This document shows, piece by piece, positions 17,080-25,118 of a DNA stretch of 30,215 nucleotides; positions within the stretch are counted from its first letter, which is position 1, and the number at the start of each line of letters is the position of its first letter. The notes beneath the pieces are model-generated. The model saw only the letters and a program-made list of their open reading frames with translations. It did not search any database and was not told the origin of the DNA. The position numbers were made by a program, and so were the translations under genes. Source of the DNA: a virus; IMG/VR virus record IMGVR_UViG_3300049216_000580, positions 1 through 30,215 of that record; one strand, 5' to 3'.

Positions 17080-17709
17080 CTATTCGTCGATCAGGAGGCT
17101 GTCGTATTCCGTCGTCAGATACGAAGGCGCGCCGGGCACCTGCGTCTCGAGCAGGATGCCGGACTCGGCGGGCGGCATCTGCGCCGCGGCGCCCGCGTTC
17201 ACCATCGTCGGACTCCACACATAATCGAACTCGAAAAGCTCGGGCTTGCCGTGGGCGCCGCGCTGCGCGATGGCGACGCGCAGCGCGACCACGTCGCGCG
17301 CGCACCATGAGGTCTCCACGTCGATGCTCTGGGCGACGTTCGCGTCGACCATCCATTGCAGCGCCTCGCGCGCGTCGAGCTCGATCTGGCGCGCGGTGCG
17401 CTCGTTGGCGGGCCAGCCGGCGCGCAGCCAGAAGCGCGAACCGGTCAGGGACGACGGTCCCACCTGCTGCGTCGGATCGGCGGGCGTGTCGCCCCACCAG
17501 CCGCGGCGGTCGGCCGGGCCCTTGCTCGCCGTCGGTGCCGCGTCCGGAATCCTGTCGTCGGCGTCGGCGAGCCGGTCGGTGAACAGCGAGATGAGCACCG
17601 CCGTGGCGAGCCCGTCTTCGCTGGCCAGGTCCGGCCCGTCGACGAGCCAGTCGATATAGGAGGCGCCCGTCTTCGGGTCCTGGGAGATGAAGCTTGCGAT
17701 GTCGCTCAT
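17080..17709 (-). CDS. Mu gp46-like baseplate protein (GP46 family)
   Basis: A 209-residue protein of the phage GP46 family, the gp25/W-type wedge component. Family features are the early GLATAVLISLFTDRLADADD segment, the RRGWWGD motif at about 69-75, GSRFWLRAG, and the ALQWMVDANVAQSIDVET stretch in the second half. It completes the inner baseplate with gp47 and gp48. The ATG at 17709 overlaps the upstream gp45 stop by 4 bp. The C-terminal roughly 45 residues (YVWSPTMVNAGAAAQMPPAE onward) extend past the usual end of the domain and have no recognised match. Confidence 0.92.
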   Translation of the reverse strand: MSDIASFISQDPKTGASYIDWLVDGPDLASEDGLATAVLISLFTDRLADADDRIPDAAPTASKGPADRRGWWGDTPADPTQQVGPSSLTGSRFWLRAGWPANERTARQIELDAREALQWMVDANVAQSIDVETSWCARDVVALRVAIAQRGAHGKPELFEFDYVWSPTMVNAGAAAQMPPAESGILLETQVPGAPSYLTTEYDSLLIDE

Positions 17710-18287
17710 TCTTGTGGCTTCGGAGTGGAGGAGCTGCCGTGGACGTGCTGGTTGTAGAGGCCGCGATCGGCGGACATCGACCTCGTGGAGTCCGACACCT
17801 GGCCGTCCTTGGCCAGGATGTCGCCGTTATGGACGGTGAGATCGCCCGTCAGGTCCCACGACGCCGCGCTGCCGGTGACCTTGCCGCCGACCGTGATGTC
17901 GACGTCGCCGGTGACGTTGATCGTCATCTTCAGCGGCGATGTGATCTCGAGATGATCCTGACGGAAGACGATCTGCTGGCCGTTGGTGTCGCGATGGCCG
18001 AACTCGCCGGGCTGAAGGTCCTTGATGCGCAGCGCCGGGTTGTCGGCGAACAGCGCCACCACGTGCGAGCGCGAGCCGCCGACCTGCAGAAGCACGAGAT
18101 CCTCATTGCCGGTCGGATAGACGCTCATCCCCATCGGCATGAAGAGCTCGACTTGCGTCTTCTCCTCGTCCGCGAGGCCGGAGAGCTGCACCAGCGGGCG
18201 TTTCGGATTCAGCGCGGCGCTTATCACGCGCCCGCGCGTCACCATGCTGCGCACCCTCGCAGCCATGCGGTCGAAGACGGCTTGCAT
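17706..18287 (-). CDS. Baseplate spike protein (Mu gp45 / gpV family)
   Basis: A 193-residue central spike. The N-terminal OB-like domain (about 14-100) includes RGRVISAALNPKRPLVQLSGL and NEDLVLLQVGGSRSH. It is followed by a beta-helical needle with short repeated strands (INVTGDVDITVGGKVTGSAA, WDLTGDLTVHNGDILAKDG). The end, LYNQHVHGSSS, carries the HxH motif that binds iron at the tip of Mu gp45/P2 gpV spikes. It pierces the outer membrane when the sheath contracts. The ATG at 18287 lies 2 bases after the gp44 stop; the longer same-frame reading to 19295 is a shadow. Confidence 0.93.
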   Translation of the reverse strand: MQAVFDRMAARVRSMVTRGRVISAALNPKRPLVQLSGLADEEKTQVELFMPMGMSVYPTGNEDLVLLQVGGSRSHVVALFADNPALRIKDLQPGEFGHRDTNGQQIVFRQDHLEITSPLKMTINVTGDVDITVGGKVTGSAASWDLTGDLTVHNGDILAKDGQVSDSTRSMSADRGLYNQHVHGSSSTPKPQE

Positions 18288-18289
18288 GC

Positions 18290-19378
18290 TCAGGGCCCAT
18301 CGTTCCAATTGTCGGCGGTGTCGCCGGTGCTGCCGCCGCCGCCGGGTTCCGGCGTGAAGGCGTCCTGCGGCGCGACCGTGACCACGGTGCGCCGCCCCCC
18401 CTGATCGTCGAGCTGGAACTCGACCTTGCCGACGAGAAGCTGGCGGTCGATCGCCAGGAACGGGCTGTGCACCGGGACCAGATAGTTGGTCTCCCAAAGC
18501 GCGCCGCCGGGGCCGCCGGAAGGTTTCGCCTGGCGCCATCCCGCGACCGTGATCGAGGCTTTGGTCGAGTATCCGAAATTGTGCTTGGCGCGCCATTTCG
18601 CGCGCGCATCCGCCTGCGGCTGGGTCGCGGGGTGCTCGCTCATCTCGGCGAAGCGGCGGTTGCGCGGACAGCCGCCGTCGGACGCGGTGCCCTTGACCTG
18701 GAGCTGCGCGTCGCTGCCGTCCTGGCTCACCGGTGCCTGGCTCAGGCAGACATAGTCGCGGAACCGCATATTGCCCGAAAGCGTGGCCTTCGCGGCGAGG
18801 ATGTTCTGCCCCTGCACGAGCGCGCTCGCGCTGCCGCTGGAGCCCGCCTGGGCGATCACCAGATTGCCCTGCGCATCGTCGGTCAACAGGACCGAGCGCA
18901 GCCGCGCGAGCTTTTCGAGGAAGGAGAACGCCGTCTCCGTCTTCTCGATCATCGCGTCGGTCAAAGGATCGCCGACGTCGCATTCGACCTTCACGTTGAT
19001 CCCGAAATAGCCGCAGATCGTGTTGGCGATGGCGTCGAGCTTGTAGCCGCTGAACTGGCCCTTTCCGACGTCGGGCATGCAATCGACGAGGTCGCAGGTG
19101 AGAGAGCGGCCGGTGATGCGCACGCTGTGATCCGCCGCCTCGTAGGACGGCAGATAGCTCTCGACATAGCCCGTGAGCACGATGTCGTCGTCGATATAGA
19201 CCATCGCCTTGTCGAACGGCTTGATCTGCCACGCGCCGCCGCCGTCCACCCCGGCCCAGCGCTCGCTGACAGCGATGTCGAAGCTCGACGCGCACTCCTT
19301 GAGCGAGCGCGAGATGCGGATCTCGTTCCAGCCGGTGTATTCCTGGCCGCCGATGAGAAGCCTGACCTCGTCGCTCAT
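18290..19378 (-). CDS. Baseplate hub protein (Mu gp44 / gpP, late control D family)
   Basis: A 362-residue tail hub protein. The opening MSDEVRLLIGGQEYTGWNEIRISRSLKECASSFDI is typical of gp44, as are KPFDKAMVYIDDDIVLTGYVE and the RITGRSLTCDLVDC motif. Later segments (FLEKLARLRSVLLTDDAQGNLVI, NILAAKATLS) match the late control D fold. The trimeric hub sits between tail tube and spike. I chose the ATG at 19378, which overlaps the preceding stop by 4 bp; the same-frame extension to 19819 lies inside the circularisation gene. The C-terminus has a glycine-rich tail (PEPGGGGSTGDTADNW). Confidence 0.93.
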   Translation of the reverse strand: MSDEVRLLIGGQEYTGWNEIRISRSLKECASSFDIAVSERWAGVDGGGAWQIKPFDKAMVYIDDDIVLTGYVESYLPSYEAADHSVRITGRSLTCDLVDCMPDVGKGQFSGYKLDAIANTICGYFGINVKVECDVGDPLTDAMIEKTETAFSFLEKLARLRSVLLTDDAQGNLVIAQAGSSGSASALVQGQNILAAKATLSGNMRFRDYVCLSQAPVSQDGSDAQLQVKGTASDGGCPRNRRFAEMSEHPATQPQADARAKWRAKHNFGYSTKASITVAGWRQAKPSGGPGGALWETNYLVPVHSPFLAIDRQLLVGKVEFQLDDQGGRRTVVTVAPQDAFTPEPGGGGSTGDTADNWNDGP

Positions 19379-20577
19379 GCCGTCAGCGCCTGGACGACGG
19401 GCGGCACGAACAGGGGATGCGGCGCGTCGTTGCGCGCGACGAGCTCGTCGCCGCGCGACGGATCCTGATAGAGGCGCTGCGCCAGCGCGAGCGCCGGCAT
19501 CGCGGTCCCCATCGTGAAGGTGAGCGTCGACGGCGCCTGTTTGGCGCGCGTGGTCAGGTCGTCGACCGCCGATTGATAGTAGGACTGCCAGGTGAGGAAG
19601 CCGCGGTCGTCGCCGCCGTCGGCAGCCGACGTGGCGAGCCCGTCGATCAGGCCGGAGAGCTGGTCGCGCGCGTTGTCGGCGTCTTCCTGGGCGGTGAATT
19701 CGGTCTTGGCGTAGATGCGGCCGAGCGCGGTGACGGCCGAGCCGGAGACGAGCGCCACGAGCGCCTGCTGATTGAGGCCGGACTGCGTGGCGTCGGGCGG
19801 CGGCAGCGTCGTGCCCCATGCCGCCATCGCCGCGAGCCCATAGCTCGGATCGGCGAGCGGCTGCGGCCCGCGCGACGTCACCGCCGGATCGGCCGGCACC
19901 TGCGAGGCGAGCGCTGCGTCGGAATAGCCGGAGAAGAATCCGGTGACCGCGGTCGCGACCGCGACGGCGTCCGTCGCCAGCTGGTCGAGGCCGTCGATGA
20001 GCGGGATCAGCGCGTCGGTGTCGATGTCGGGCCAGGCGATCAGCGGCGCGAGCGCGTCGCCGAGCTGGTCGAGCAGATCCGATGCCGCCCCCACCGTGCC
20101 GCCCGCGCCCACGATCCAGCCGCCGTCGAAGGAGAGCACGAGCTGATCGAGCGAGGTGTTGGAGGAGTTCAAGCTGTCGTCCGCCGTCGCGACGGAGGCG
20201 AGCGGCGAAGGCTGGCTGCCGGTTTCGACGCAGTCGAAATCGAAGCGCGCCATGCGCCCCTCGTCGCGCATCTCCTGGCTCGTCCAGGTGCGGATATTGA
20301 CCTTCAGCGCGCCGCGATAGGGGTGCATCAGCGTGCCGGAATCGAAATCGTCGAGCGCGGTCTCGAGCGCCGCGCGCTGCTCGATGTAATCGTCGCCGAT
20401 CACATAGCCGGTGATCTTGTGCTCTTTCTTCCGGCGGCCGAGATCCTCCACATAAGGATCGTCGCGCTGCGGGAACTCGTGCTCGACGAGCCTGCGCCCG
20501 CCGCTGCGCTTGGTGTCTTCATAGAAGAAGGGCACGCCGCGAAAGGACGCGGGGAGCAAGGAGTCGTTCCAGGCCAT
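19375..20577 (-). CDS. DNA circularisation / tail hub protein (Mu gpN, gp43-like)
   Basis: A 400-residue protein with a DNA_circ_N domain at about 1-120: SFRGVPFFYEDTKRSGGRRL, EFPQRDDPYVEDLGRR, GYVIGDDYIEQRAALETALD and GTLMHPYRGALKV. In Mu this is gpN, a tail-tip component named for DNA circularisation; structurally it belongs to the distal tail family. The rest is alanine/aspartate-rich and less conserved, ending with AQRLYQDPSRGDELVARN and P.FVPP, typical for the family. AAAAGG precedes the ATG. The 141-bp space before it (20578-20718) holds no recognisable gene or terminator. Confidence 0.92.
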   Translation of the reverse strand: MAWNDSLLPASFRGVPFFYEDTKRSGGRRLVEHEFPQRDDPYVEDLGRRKKEHKITGYVIGDDYIEQRAALETALDDFDSGTLMHPYRGALKVNIRTWTSQEMRDEGRMARFDFDCVETGSQPSPLASVATADDSLNSSNTSLDQLVLSFDGGWIVGAGGTVGAASDLLDQLGDALAPLIAWPDIDTDALIPLIDGLDQLATDAVAVATAVTGFFSGYSDAALASQVPADPAVTSRGPQPLADPSYGLAAMAAWGTTLPPPDATQSGLNQQALVALVSGSAVTALGRIYAKTEFTAQEDADNARDQLSGLIDGLATSAADGGDDRGFLTWQSYYQSAVDDLTTRAKQAPSTLTFTMGTAMPALALAQRLYQDPSRGDELVARNDAPHPLFVPPVVQALTA

Positions 20578-20718
20578 CGCCTTTTCCGTTTGTTTGAGAT
20601 GCGCGAATTTACCGGCGCCGGCGCATCGATCGCCCGCTTCGCTCGGCTCGTCTATCCGTCCGGGGTCATGACTTGCATGCGATCGAGATGCTGCGCGTTC
20701 TCGAACGTTACGCCCGCA

Positions 20719-21303
20719 TCAATCGTCATACTCTTTGTATGAGCTGCACGCTTTGTTGCCGGGAGGCTGCGAGATTTGTCCCGCGTGATACAAGATGCTC
20801 TCCACCTGCTTGGCATAGACCATCGCCAACCGGCCGTTTATCACCGCCGGCGTGGCGGATCCGCCGATGGCGTCTCCGCCGGACACGCTCATGTCGAAAA
20901 AGGCCTCGACCAGCGGCCGCTTCGACGACTGGCCGGGCCGGTAAAATCTCAACTCCAAGGCCGCATCGATGGGGGCGCGCTCGGCGTGCGACAGTTTCAG
21001 TCCGGAAACCATCGTGGCGAGCTCGTCGACCGTTTTGGGGTCGGTGAGCTCGCAAAACGAGCCATGTTCGACGGCGCGGAGCCGAAGAGCGAAGGGCGGA
21101 TCCGGGAATTCAAACGCAAAAATCTTCACACGCAAAGGCCGGACGTTCCGGAGCACCGTCAACGCGTGCTCAAACTGCCGGGTCGTGATCCTCGAGCATT
21201 TTTCGCACTGAAGGTCTTGCGCCGGCGCGGCACTCGCGAACAGCGTCGCGAGAACGGCCGCTGCCGCTCCCAACGCGACGGAACGCAGGCGACACGCATG
21301 CAT
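20719..21303 (-). CDS. Secreted candidate immunity protein for the HEIGH toxin
   Basis: A 194-residue protein with a clear signal peptide: MHACRLRS, a hydrophobic core (VALGAAAAVLATLFASA) and an APA cleavage site followed by QDLQ. The mature part has a CEKC pair near its start, a third cysteine (SFCELTD) and a mixed alpha/beta pattern; no family is recognised. It directly follows the protease-like toxin gene. By analogy with known polymorphic toxin systems, where the immunity gene lies just downstream and sits in the compartment the toxin attacks, I propose it as a periplasmic immunity protein. The ATG at 21303 begins the signal peptide directly; a TTG at 21318 with GGAGG close by is an alternative. 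Confidence 0.7.
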   Translation of the reverse strand: MHACRLRSVALGAAAAVLATLFASAAPAQDLQCEKCSRITTRQFEHALTVLRNVRPLRVKIFAFEFPDPPFALRLRAVEHGSFCELTDPKTVDELATMVSGLKLSHAERAPIDAALELRFYRPGQSSKRPLVEAFFDMSVSGGDAIGGSATPAVINGRLAMVYAKQVESILYHAGQISQPPGNKACSSYKEYDD

Positions 21304-21369
21304 ATCGAACCCGCCCAAAATCCTCCGCGCGCATCTTAGCCCTTATTTCGGGGCGAGCCAGACCGATGC

Positions 21370-22893
21370 CTATTTCTTGGTGTCGGCGGTCAGGGGAGTG
21401 TCGACGAGCCTGTAACTGCCATAGTGACTTTGGCGCACGTACTCGCCGAGGGTTTCGGCGGCTTCTTTCTCCAGCCCGGTTCCTTCCGGGAAGTCCTTCA
21501 AAACATCTTCCGCGGCGGCGATATCGGCGGGCGACATTCCGCGGGCCTTCATCATCGCTTCCACATCCGCGCTCGAGATCCCTGCCTCCACGCGCTGTTC
21601 ATCCACATACTCGAAATTGCTCTTGAGCGGTCCTGATGTGGGCACTTTCGCCACTTTCATCTTCCATTCGCCCAGCGGCGAGACCGCGAACCCGACGGCA
21701 TGCCCGATTTCATGCAGGAGCGTGAGCGCGGGCGAGATGAAGCCCTTGTCGGGCCCGTCCACGGCGGCCGCCAGCGGATTGAAGTAGATCGCGTTGAGCC
21801 CTCCGAACGGGTCGCCGGCGTTCAGATCGACAACCTTCGGATCGCTCTCGCCCTCCAAGGGCGCCACGTGGCCCGGATCGAAGAACGTGCTGCGGTAGGG
21901 CAGGCTGCCGATCCTCTGCGCCGGCTCCCCCTTCTGCGGGATGATCGCTATCCGCTTGTCGAAGAAAAGCTGGATGGCCTTGGCGGCTTTCGGGCCGCCC
22001 TTGGCGTCGTAAGCCAGCGATTGATAGAGCGCCGCGAAATCGACCTCCACGGGCTTCGCATCGGATTTCGCGGGTCTCTTATCGGTGTACGGGATGCCGT
22101 TGCTGTCCTCGAGGACGCTGACATGGGTGTGGGTGGGATCGATCGTCGCGTTGACGCCTCTCCTACGAAGCTCCACGAACTCGGCCCACGGCGTCATGAC
22201 ACGGTCGCGGCCGTACTTCTGCACGAGCGCGTTGTAGTTCTCATCCGCGAGGATCGCTTTTGGAACGGCCTCGGACGGTATCGGCGCTTCCTGCCTGGCA
22301 AGCGCGTCCTCGGGCTTTTCGTCTGGCGGCGGGACGGCAATCGGCACCGAACCGGAGTCGGAGTCCGCGAGCCGGATTTTCGCCCCCGGTTTATCCAGGG
22401 CCGTCTGTCTCATGAAGATGCCGTTGACGGCGGGCGACGCGAACGAGGCGTCGCTGAAGCCCGCGTCCGCGCCCTCCAGGATCTTCGCCGCGCCGCCGAA
22501 CGAATCTCCGGCGAGGTCGACGGTGCCTCCACCGCCGAAATTCATCCCCGATGCGTCGGCATGTTCCTGCGTCCGCATGCCCTTGCCGGTATCGATGCGA
22601 ACCGTGGCGCCGGTGGCGTGCGTGCTGACGCGCGCGCCCGGCGGCATGTTCTTGAACCGCACGCTGATCTCGGATTGACTCTTGGTCGCGAGGTTGCCGC
22701 CGCCCGCCGCTTGCGACGCCGGATGCGGCGAATGCACGGGCGCAGTACCTGCGAAGCCCGCCTGCGCGATCCGGCCCGCGAGCGCGATCAGATTGCCGCC
22801 GCCGGGGATCACCGCGGGAAGCGCGTTGTCCAGGAGGTTCCAGCCGAACTGCCCCCAACTCTTCGGAGGCGTCATGGCGGTGGCGGAAGCCAT
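21370..22893 (-). CDS. Modular toxin-like protein with a C-terminal zinc protease domain
   Basis: A 507-residue protein. Residues 1-35 resemble the start of the other toxin (MASATAMTPP). Residues about 75-105 carry the adaptor motif ISVRFKNMPPGARVS...DTGKG that is also found at the tape measure C-terminus. The C-terminal half looks like a peptidase M91/NleD-type effector: NAIYFNP, ISPALTLLHEIGHAVGF with the HEXXH zinc site at 394-398 (DNA 21700-21714), and later GEYVRQSHYGSYR, which may hold further active-site residues. The middle is proline/aspartate-rich linker. There is no signal peptide. The start has the AAAGGA ribosome-binding site in the same context as the tape measure gene. The substrate is unknown, and the M91 assignment is by motif only. 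Confidence 0.82.
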   Translation of the reverse strand: MASATAMTPPKSWGQFGWNLLDNALPAVIPGGGNLIALAGRIAQAGFAGTAPVHSPHPASQAAGGGNLATKSQSEISVRFKNMPPGARVSTHATGATVRIDTGKGMRTQEHADASGMNFGGGGTVDLAGDSFGGAAKILEGADAGFSDASFASPAVNGIFMRQTALDKPGAKIRLADSDSGSVPIAVPPPDEKPEDALARQEAPIPSEAVPKAILADENYNALVQKYGRDRVMTPWAEFVELRRRGVNATIDPTHTHVSVLEDSNGIPYTDKRPAKSDAKPVEVDFAALYQSLAYDAKGGPKAAKAIQLFFDKRIAIIPQKGEPAQRIGSLPYRSTFFDPGHVAPLEGESDPKVVDLNAGDPFGGLNAIYFNPLAAAVDGPDKGFISPALTLLHEIGHAVGFAVSPLGEWKMKVAKVPTSGPLKSNFEYVDEQRVEAGISSADVEAMMKARGMSPADIAAAEDVLKDFPEGTGLEKEAAETLGEYVRQSHYGSYRLVDTPLTADTKK

Positions 22894-22947
22894 GTCACAT
22901 CCTTTCCCGTTTGTGGGCGCGCTAGACGAAGACGATCGCGGCGAGGC

Positions 22948-23277
22948 TCACGATGTATGCAGTTCCAGCATATTCAGAAGCTCCAGGATGGAGCTGACAT
23001 ATTGCAGGACCACCTCGTCGCCGCGCTGGTCGACCATCCATTTTCGGGCCTCAGCCATCGTCAGCATCGCGACGTCCTTCATGATCTCCATCACGCGGCG
23101 CTGAAGATCGGGCTCCATCTTGTCCAGGAAAAGCGTGCCGAAGGCCTGCGCCTTCTCGAGCTCCTCTCTCAGCTCGGGGTCGTCGGGCACCGTCTCCAGA
23201 ATGTCCTCGGCGAACCGGCGAAATACCCAATTCGCCCGATCCCAATCGCTGCCGTCCGGGAAGACGATGATCATCAT
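22948..23277 (-). CDS. Candidate cytoplasmic immunity protein
   Basis: A 109-residue, highly acidic helical protein starting MMIIVFPDGSDWDRANWVFR, with ILETVPDDPELREELEKAQ and LELLNMLELHTS at the end. There is no signal peptide or membrane segment. Its ATG overlaps the stop of the upstream toxin gene (ATGA at 23274-23277), so the two are translationally coupled, the usual arrangement of toxin and immunity. Small acidic proteins that cap a basic nuclease are common immunity types. I do not recognise the family; the role is inferred from position, size and charge. Confidence 0.75.
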   Translation of the reverse strand: MMIIVFPDGSDWDRANWVFRRFAEDILETVPDDPELREELEKAQAFGTLFLDKMEPDLQRRVMEIMKDVAMLTMAEARKWMVDQRGDEVVLQYVSSILELLNMLELHTS

Positions 23278-25058
23278 TTGTCACCTATCACATAGAGCTT
23301 GACCTGGTCCTCGGCGGGAAGGCTGAGGATGTGTTTCTTGATGGCGGCAATCTGCTTCGGCGAATAATAGGTCAAGTCGAGAACGGTGTAGTGATTAACC
23401 TTGACTAGGTGTTTTCTGATCGACTCGAAGTAACTCTTCCCGTCTCCGAAACGCTTGGCCGCCTCCGGCCCTCCTCCTTCCTGATCGAAGTGCCGATTGG
23501 ACTTGTCGACATATTCGGAACCTTCGTGCTTGGCTTTCTTGAAATCCAATTCGGGAAACTTTTCCTGCAACCGCTTCAACGTTTCGGCTTCGTACTCGCT
23601 GATCTTTCGAGATTCAGACGAAAGGACGCGGAAGGGCCTCTTGGGATGACGTGGCGGAATCTCATCCGGCGTCTTGAATTTCTCTTCGACCTCCTTGTGC
23701 AGCTTATCCCATTTGGCTTCATGGGAATCAGGGTCGTGTGGCGCATCCTTCGGCGAAGCCGGCTTTTCGGGCTTGGAAGGAGTTGTGGGGTGCTCCGCGT
23801 CTCCGCTCTTGACCTGCGGTTCGGATGGCTCGGCCGGTGATTTTGGCGCGGTCTCGTGTGGTGGCTCGTGCGGATGCGGCACATCCTTCACGTCTTTCGC
23901 CAGACGGCTCAATTTTTTGGCGGCTTTCGCCGCGCGCATGGCGTTGACGGCGAGTCTCGAGGCGCGCAAGACGTTGACGACGGCAGCTTCGCCGCCTTCG
24001 GGTATCGTCGCGACCGTCGTCACGACATCGGATGTGAAGGCGCCTACGTTTTCGCCGGCTCCGAAATATTCGCCCCGGTTCCACTTGTCGATGACGTCTT
24101 GCTGGATGCCGTTCCACGCCCAGTTCTTGAGATCCGTGAGCGGATGGGCATGGCCCGATGTCGCGTATTGCCATCCCAATTTGGCAAGGGCGCCGAGAGG
24201 CCTGAGAACGCGGTTTGCGTTTGGGATGTAGCTCGGCGGCTCTTCGCCGATGATATCCGACACGAGCGCTATGGGCGCTCCAACCGTCAGGTTGACGGCC
24301 GCGCCGGCCACGTCGACCGCCGTCGACACGGTTTCCTTGGCGAAGCCCCAGAGCATGCCGGCGCCGAATTCCACGCCGTGCCAGATATTGCCCAGCCAGC
24401 TCGGGTGGTCCTGCACGGGCGCGGCCACGGGGACGGCGCGCTGTATCGGCGGCAGCTTGGGCTTCGGTGCGGCGGGGCGCACCGTGATCTTGCGGCCGGC
24501 CGGGCCTGGCGGGACCTGCGGCAGGCCTTTGAGGTTGTTGCCGCCGAAACCGGTGCTGTCGAGAAGCGGGTTGCCCGCGGCATGGGCGTAGATGTCCGGC
24601 ACTCTGCAGACGGTACCGTCATCCACGGGCAGCGGCGCACCGCCGTTGGAAAACCTCTTCGCCCAGGACGCGGCGCTATCGCTTTTCGTGCCCTTGCTCG
24701 TGTCGAGATGGAACGCGGTGCCGGTGGCGCGGGTACTGACGCGCGCATCCGGCATGTTCACGAACCGAACGCCGATCTTTCCCGGCTTCCTGGCGGGAGC
24801 TTGAGCGGCGGCTTGCGCGCGCGACTGGGGCGCGCGCACCGAAGGCGGCACATGCGCTCGCGCCACGGGCACACGGGCAACGGGCGCGCGGGTCGCTGGC
24901 GCGTGGGCAGCCGCCGGCGTGCTGGGGGTCGAAGCACTCGCGTATAAATTCCACAGTCCCAGATCCCGGCCCCAGCCCTGGCTGAACCAGGTGCGCAAAA
25001 TGGTATCGGGCAGGCTCGGGAGCGCGTTCGGCGGCGTCATGGCGATGGCGGAGGCCAT
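23274..25058 (-). CDS. Modular polymorphic-toxin-like protein with a nuclease-like tail
   Basis: A 594-residue protein. Residues 1-12 (MASAIAMTPPN) echo the other toxin. An alanine/proline/valine-rich stretch (about 43-92) leads to the adaptor motif at 95-123 (IGVRFVNMPDARVS...LDTSKG). Residues about 218-385 (WHGVEFGAGMLWGF, VSDIIGEEPP, WNGIQQDVIDKWNRGEYFGA, GENVGAFTSDVVTTVA) look like the helical pre-toxin region of polymorphic toxins. A charged proline linker (395-475) precedes the last roughly 105 residues (ISEYEAETLKRLQEKFPELD ... YTVLDLTYYSPKQIAAIKKH). Their ending resembles the DLT..s..Q......i pattern of BECR-fold RNase toxins such as CdiA tails. The ATG at 25058 is chosen for AAAGGA just upstream. 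GC falls to about 50% over the toxin tail. The enzyme class is tentative. Confidence 0.8.
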   Translation of the reverse strand: MASAIAMTPPNALPSLPDTILRTWFSQGWGRDLGLWNLYASASTPSTPAAAHAPATRAPVARVPVARAHVPPSVRAPQSRAQAAAQAPARKPGKIGVRFVNMPDARVSTRATGTAFHLDTSKGTKSDSAASWAKRFSNGGAPLPVDDGTVCRVPDIYAHAAGNPLLDSTGFGGNNLKGLPQVPPGPAGRKITVRPAAPKPKLPPIQRAVPVAAPVQDHPSWLGNIWHGVEFGAGMLWGFAKETVSTAVDVAGAAVNLTVGAPIALVSDIIGEEPPSYIPNANRVLRPLGALAKLGWQYATSGHAHPLTDLKNWAWNGIQQDVIDKWNRGEYFGAGENVGAFTSDVVTTVATIPEGGEAAVVNVLRASRLAVNAMRAAKAAKKLSRLAKDVKDVPHPHEPPHETAPKSPAEPSEPQVKSGDAEHPTTPSKPEKPASPKDAPHDPDSHEAKWDKLHKEVEEKFKTPDEIPPRHPKRPFRVLSSESRKISEYEAETLKRLQEKFPELDFKKAKHEGSEYVDKSNRHFDQEGGGPEAAKRFGDGKSYFESIRKHLVKVNHYTVLDLTYYSPKQIAAIKKHILSLPAEDQVKLYVIGDK

Positions 25059-25118
25059 GTCGCGTCCTTTCACCGCTACGGTGTTGCGATCGGCGGGCGG
25101 AGTTTTTCTTTGCGTTCC

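Noticed and set aside
13309-17310. A 1,333-codon open frame on the plus strand, and a 1,270-codon minus-strand frame at 13685-17497
   Set aside because: Both are Arg-rich shadows of two fibre genes and gp46 caused by high GC; neither has a credible start region or domain.
18290-19819. A 509-residue version of the gp44 hub starting at 19819
   Set aside because: The extra N-terminal 147 residues are Arg/Ala-rich and lie inside the circularisation gene; the ATGA-coupled ATG at 19378 begins the recognisable domain.
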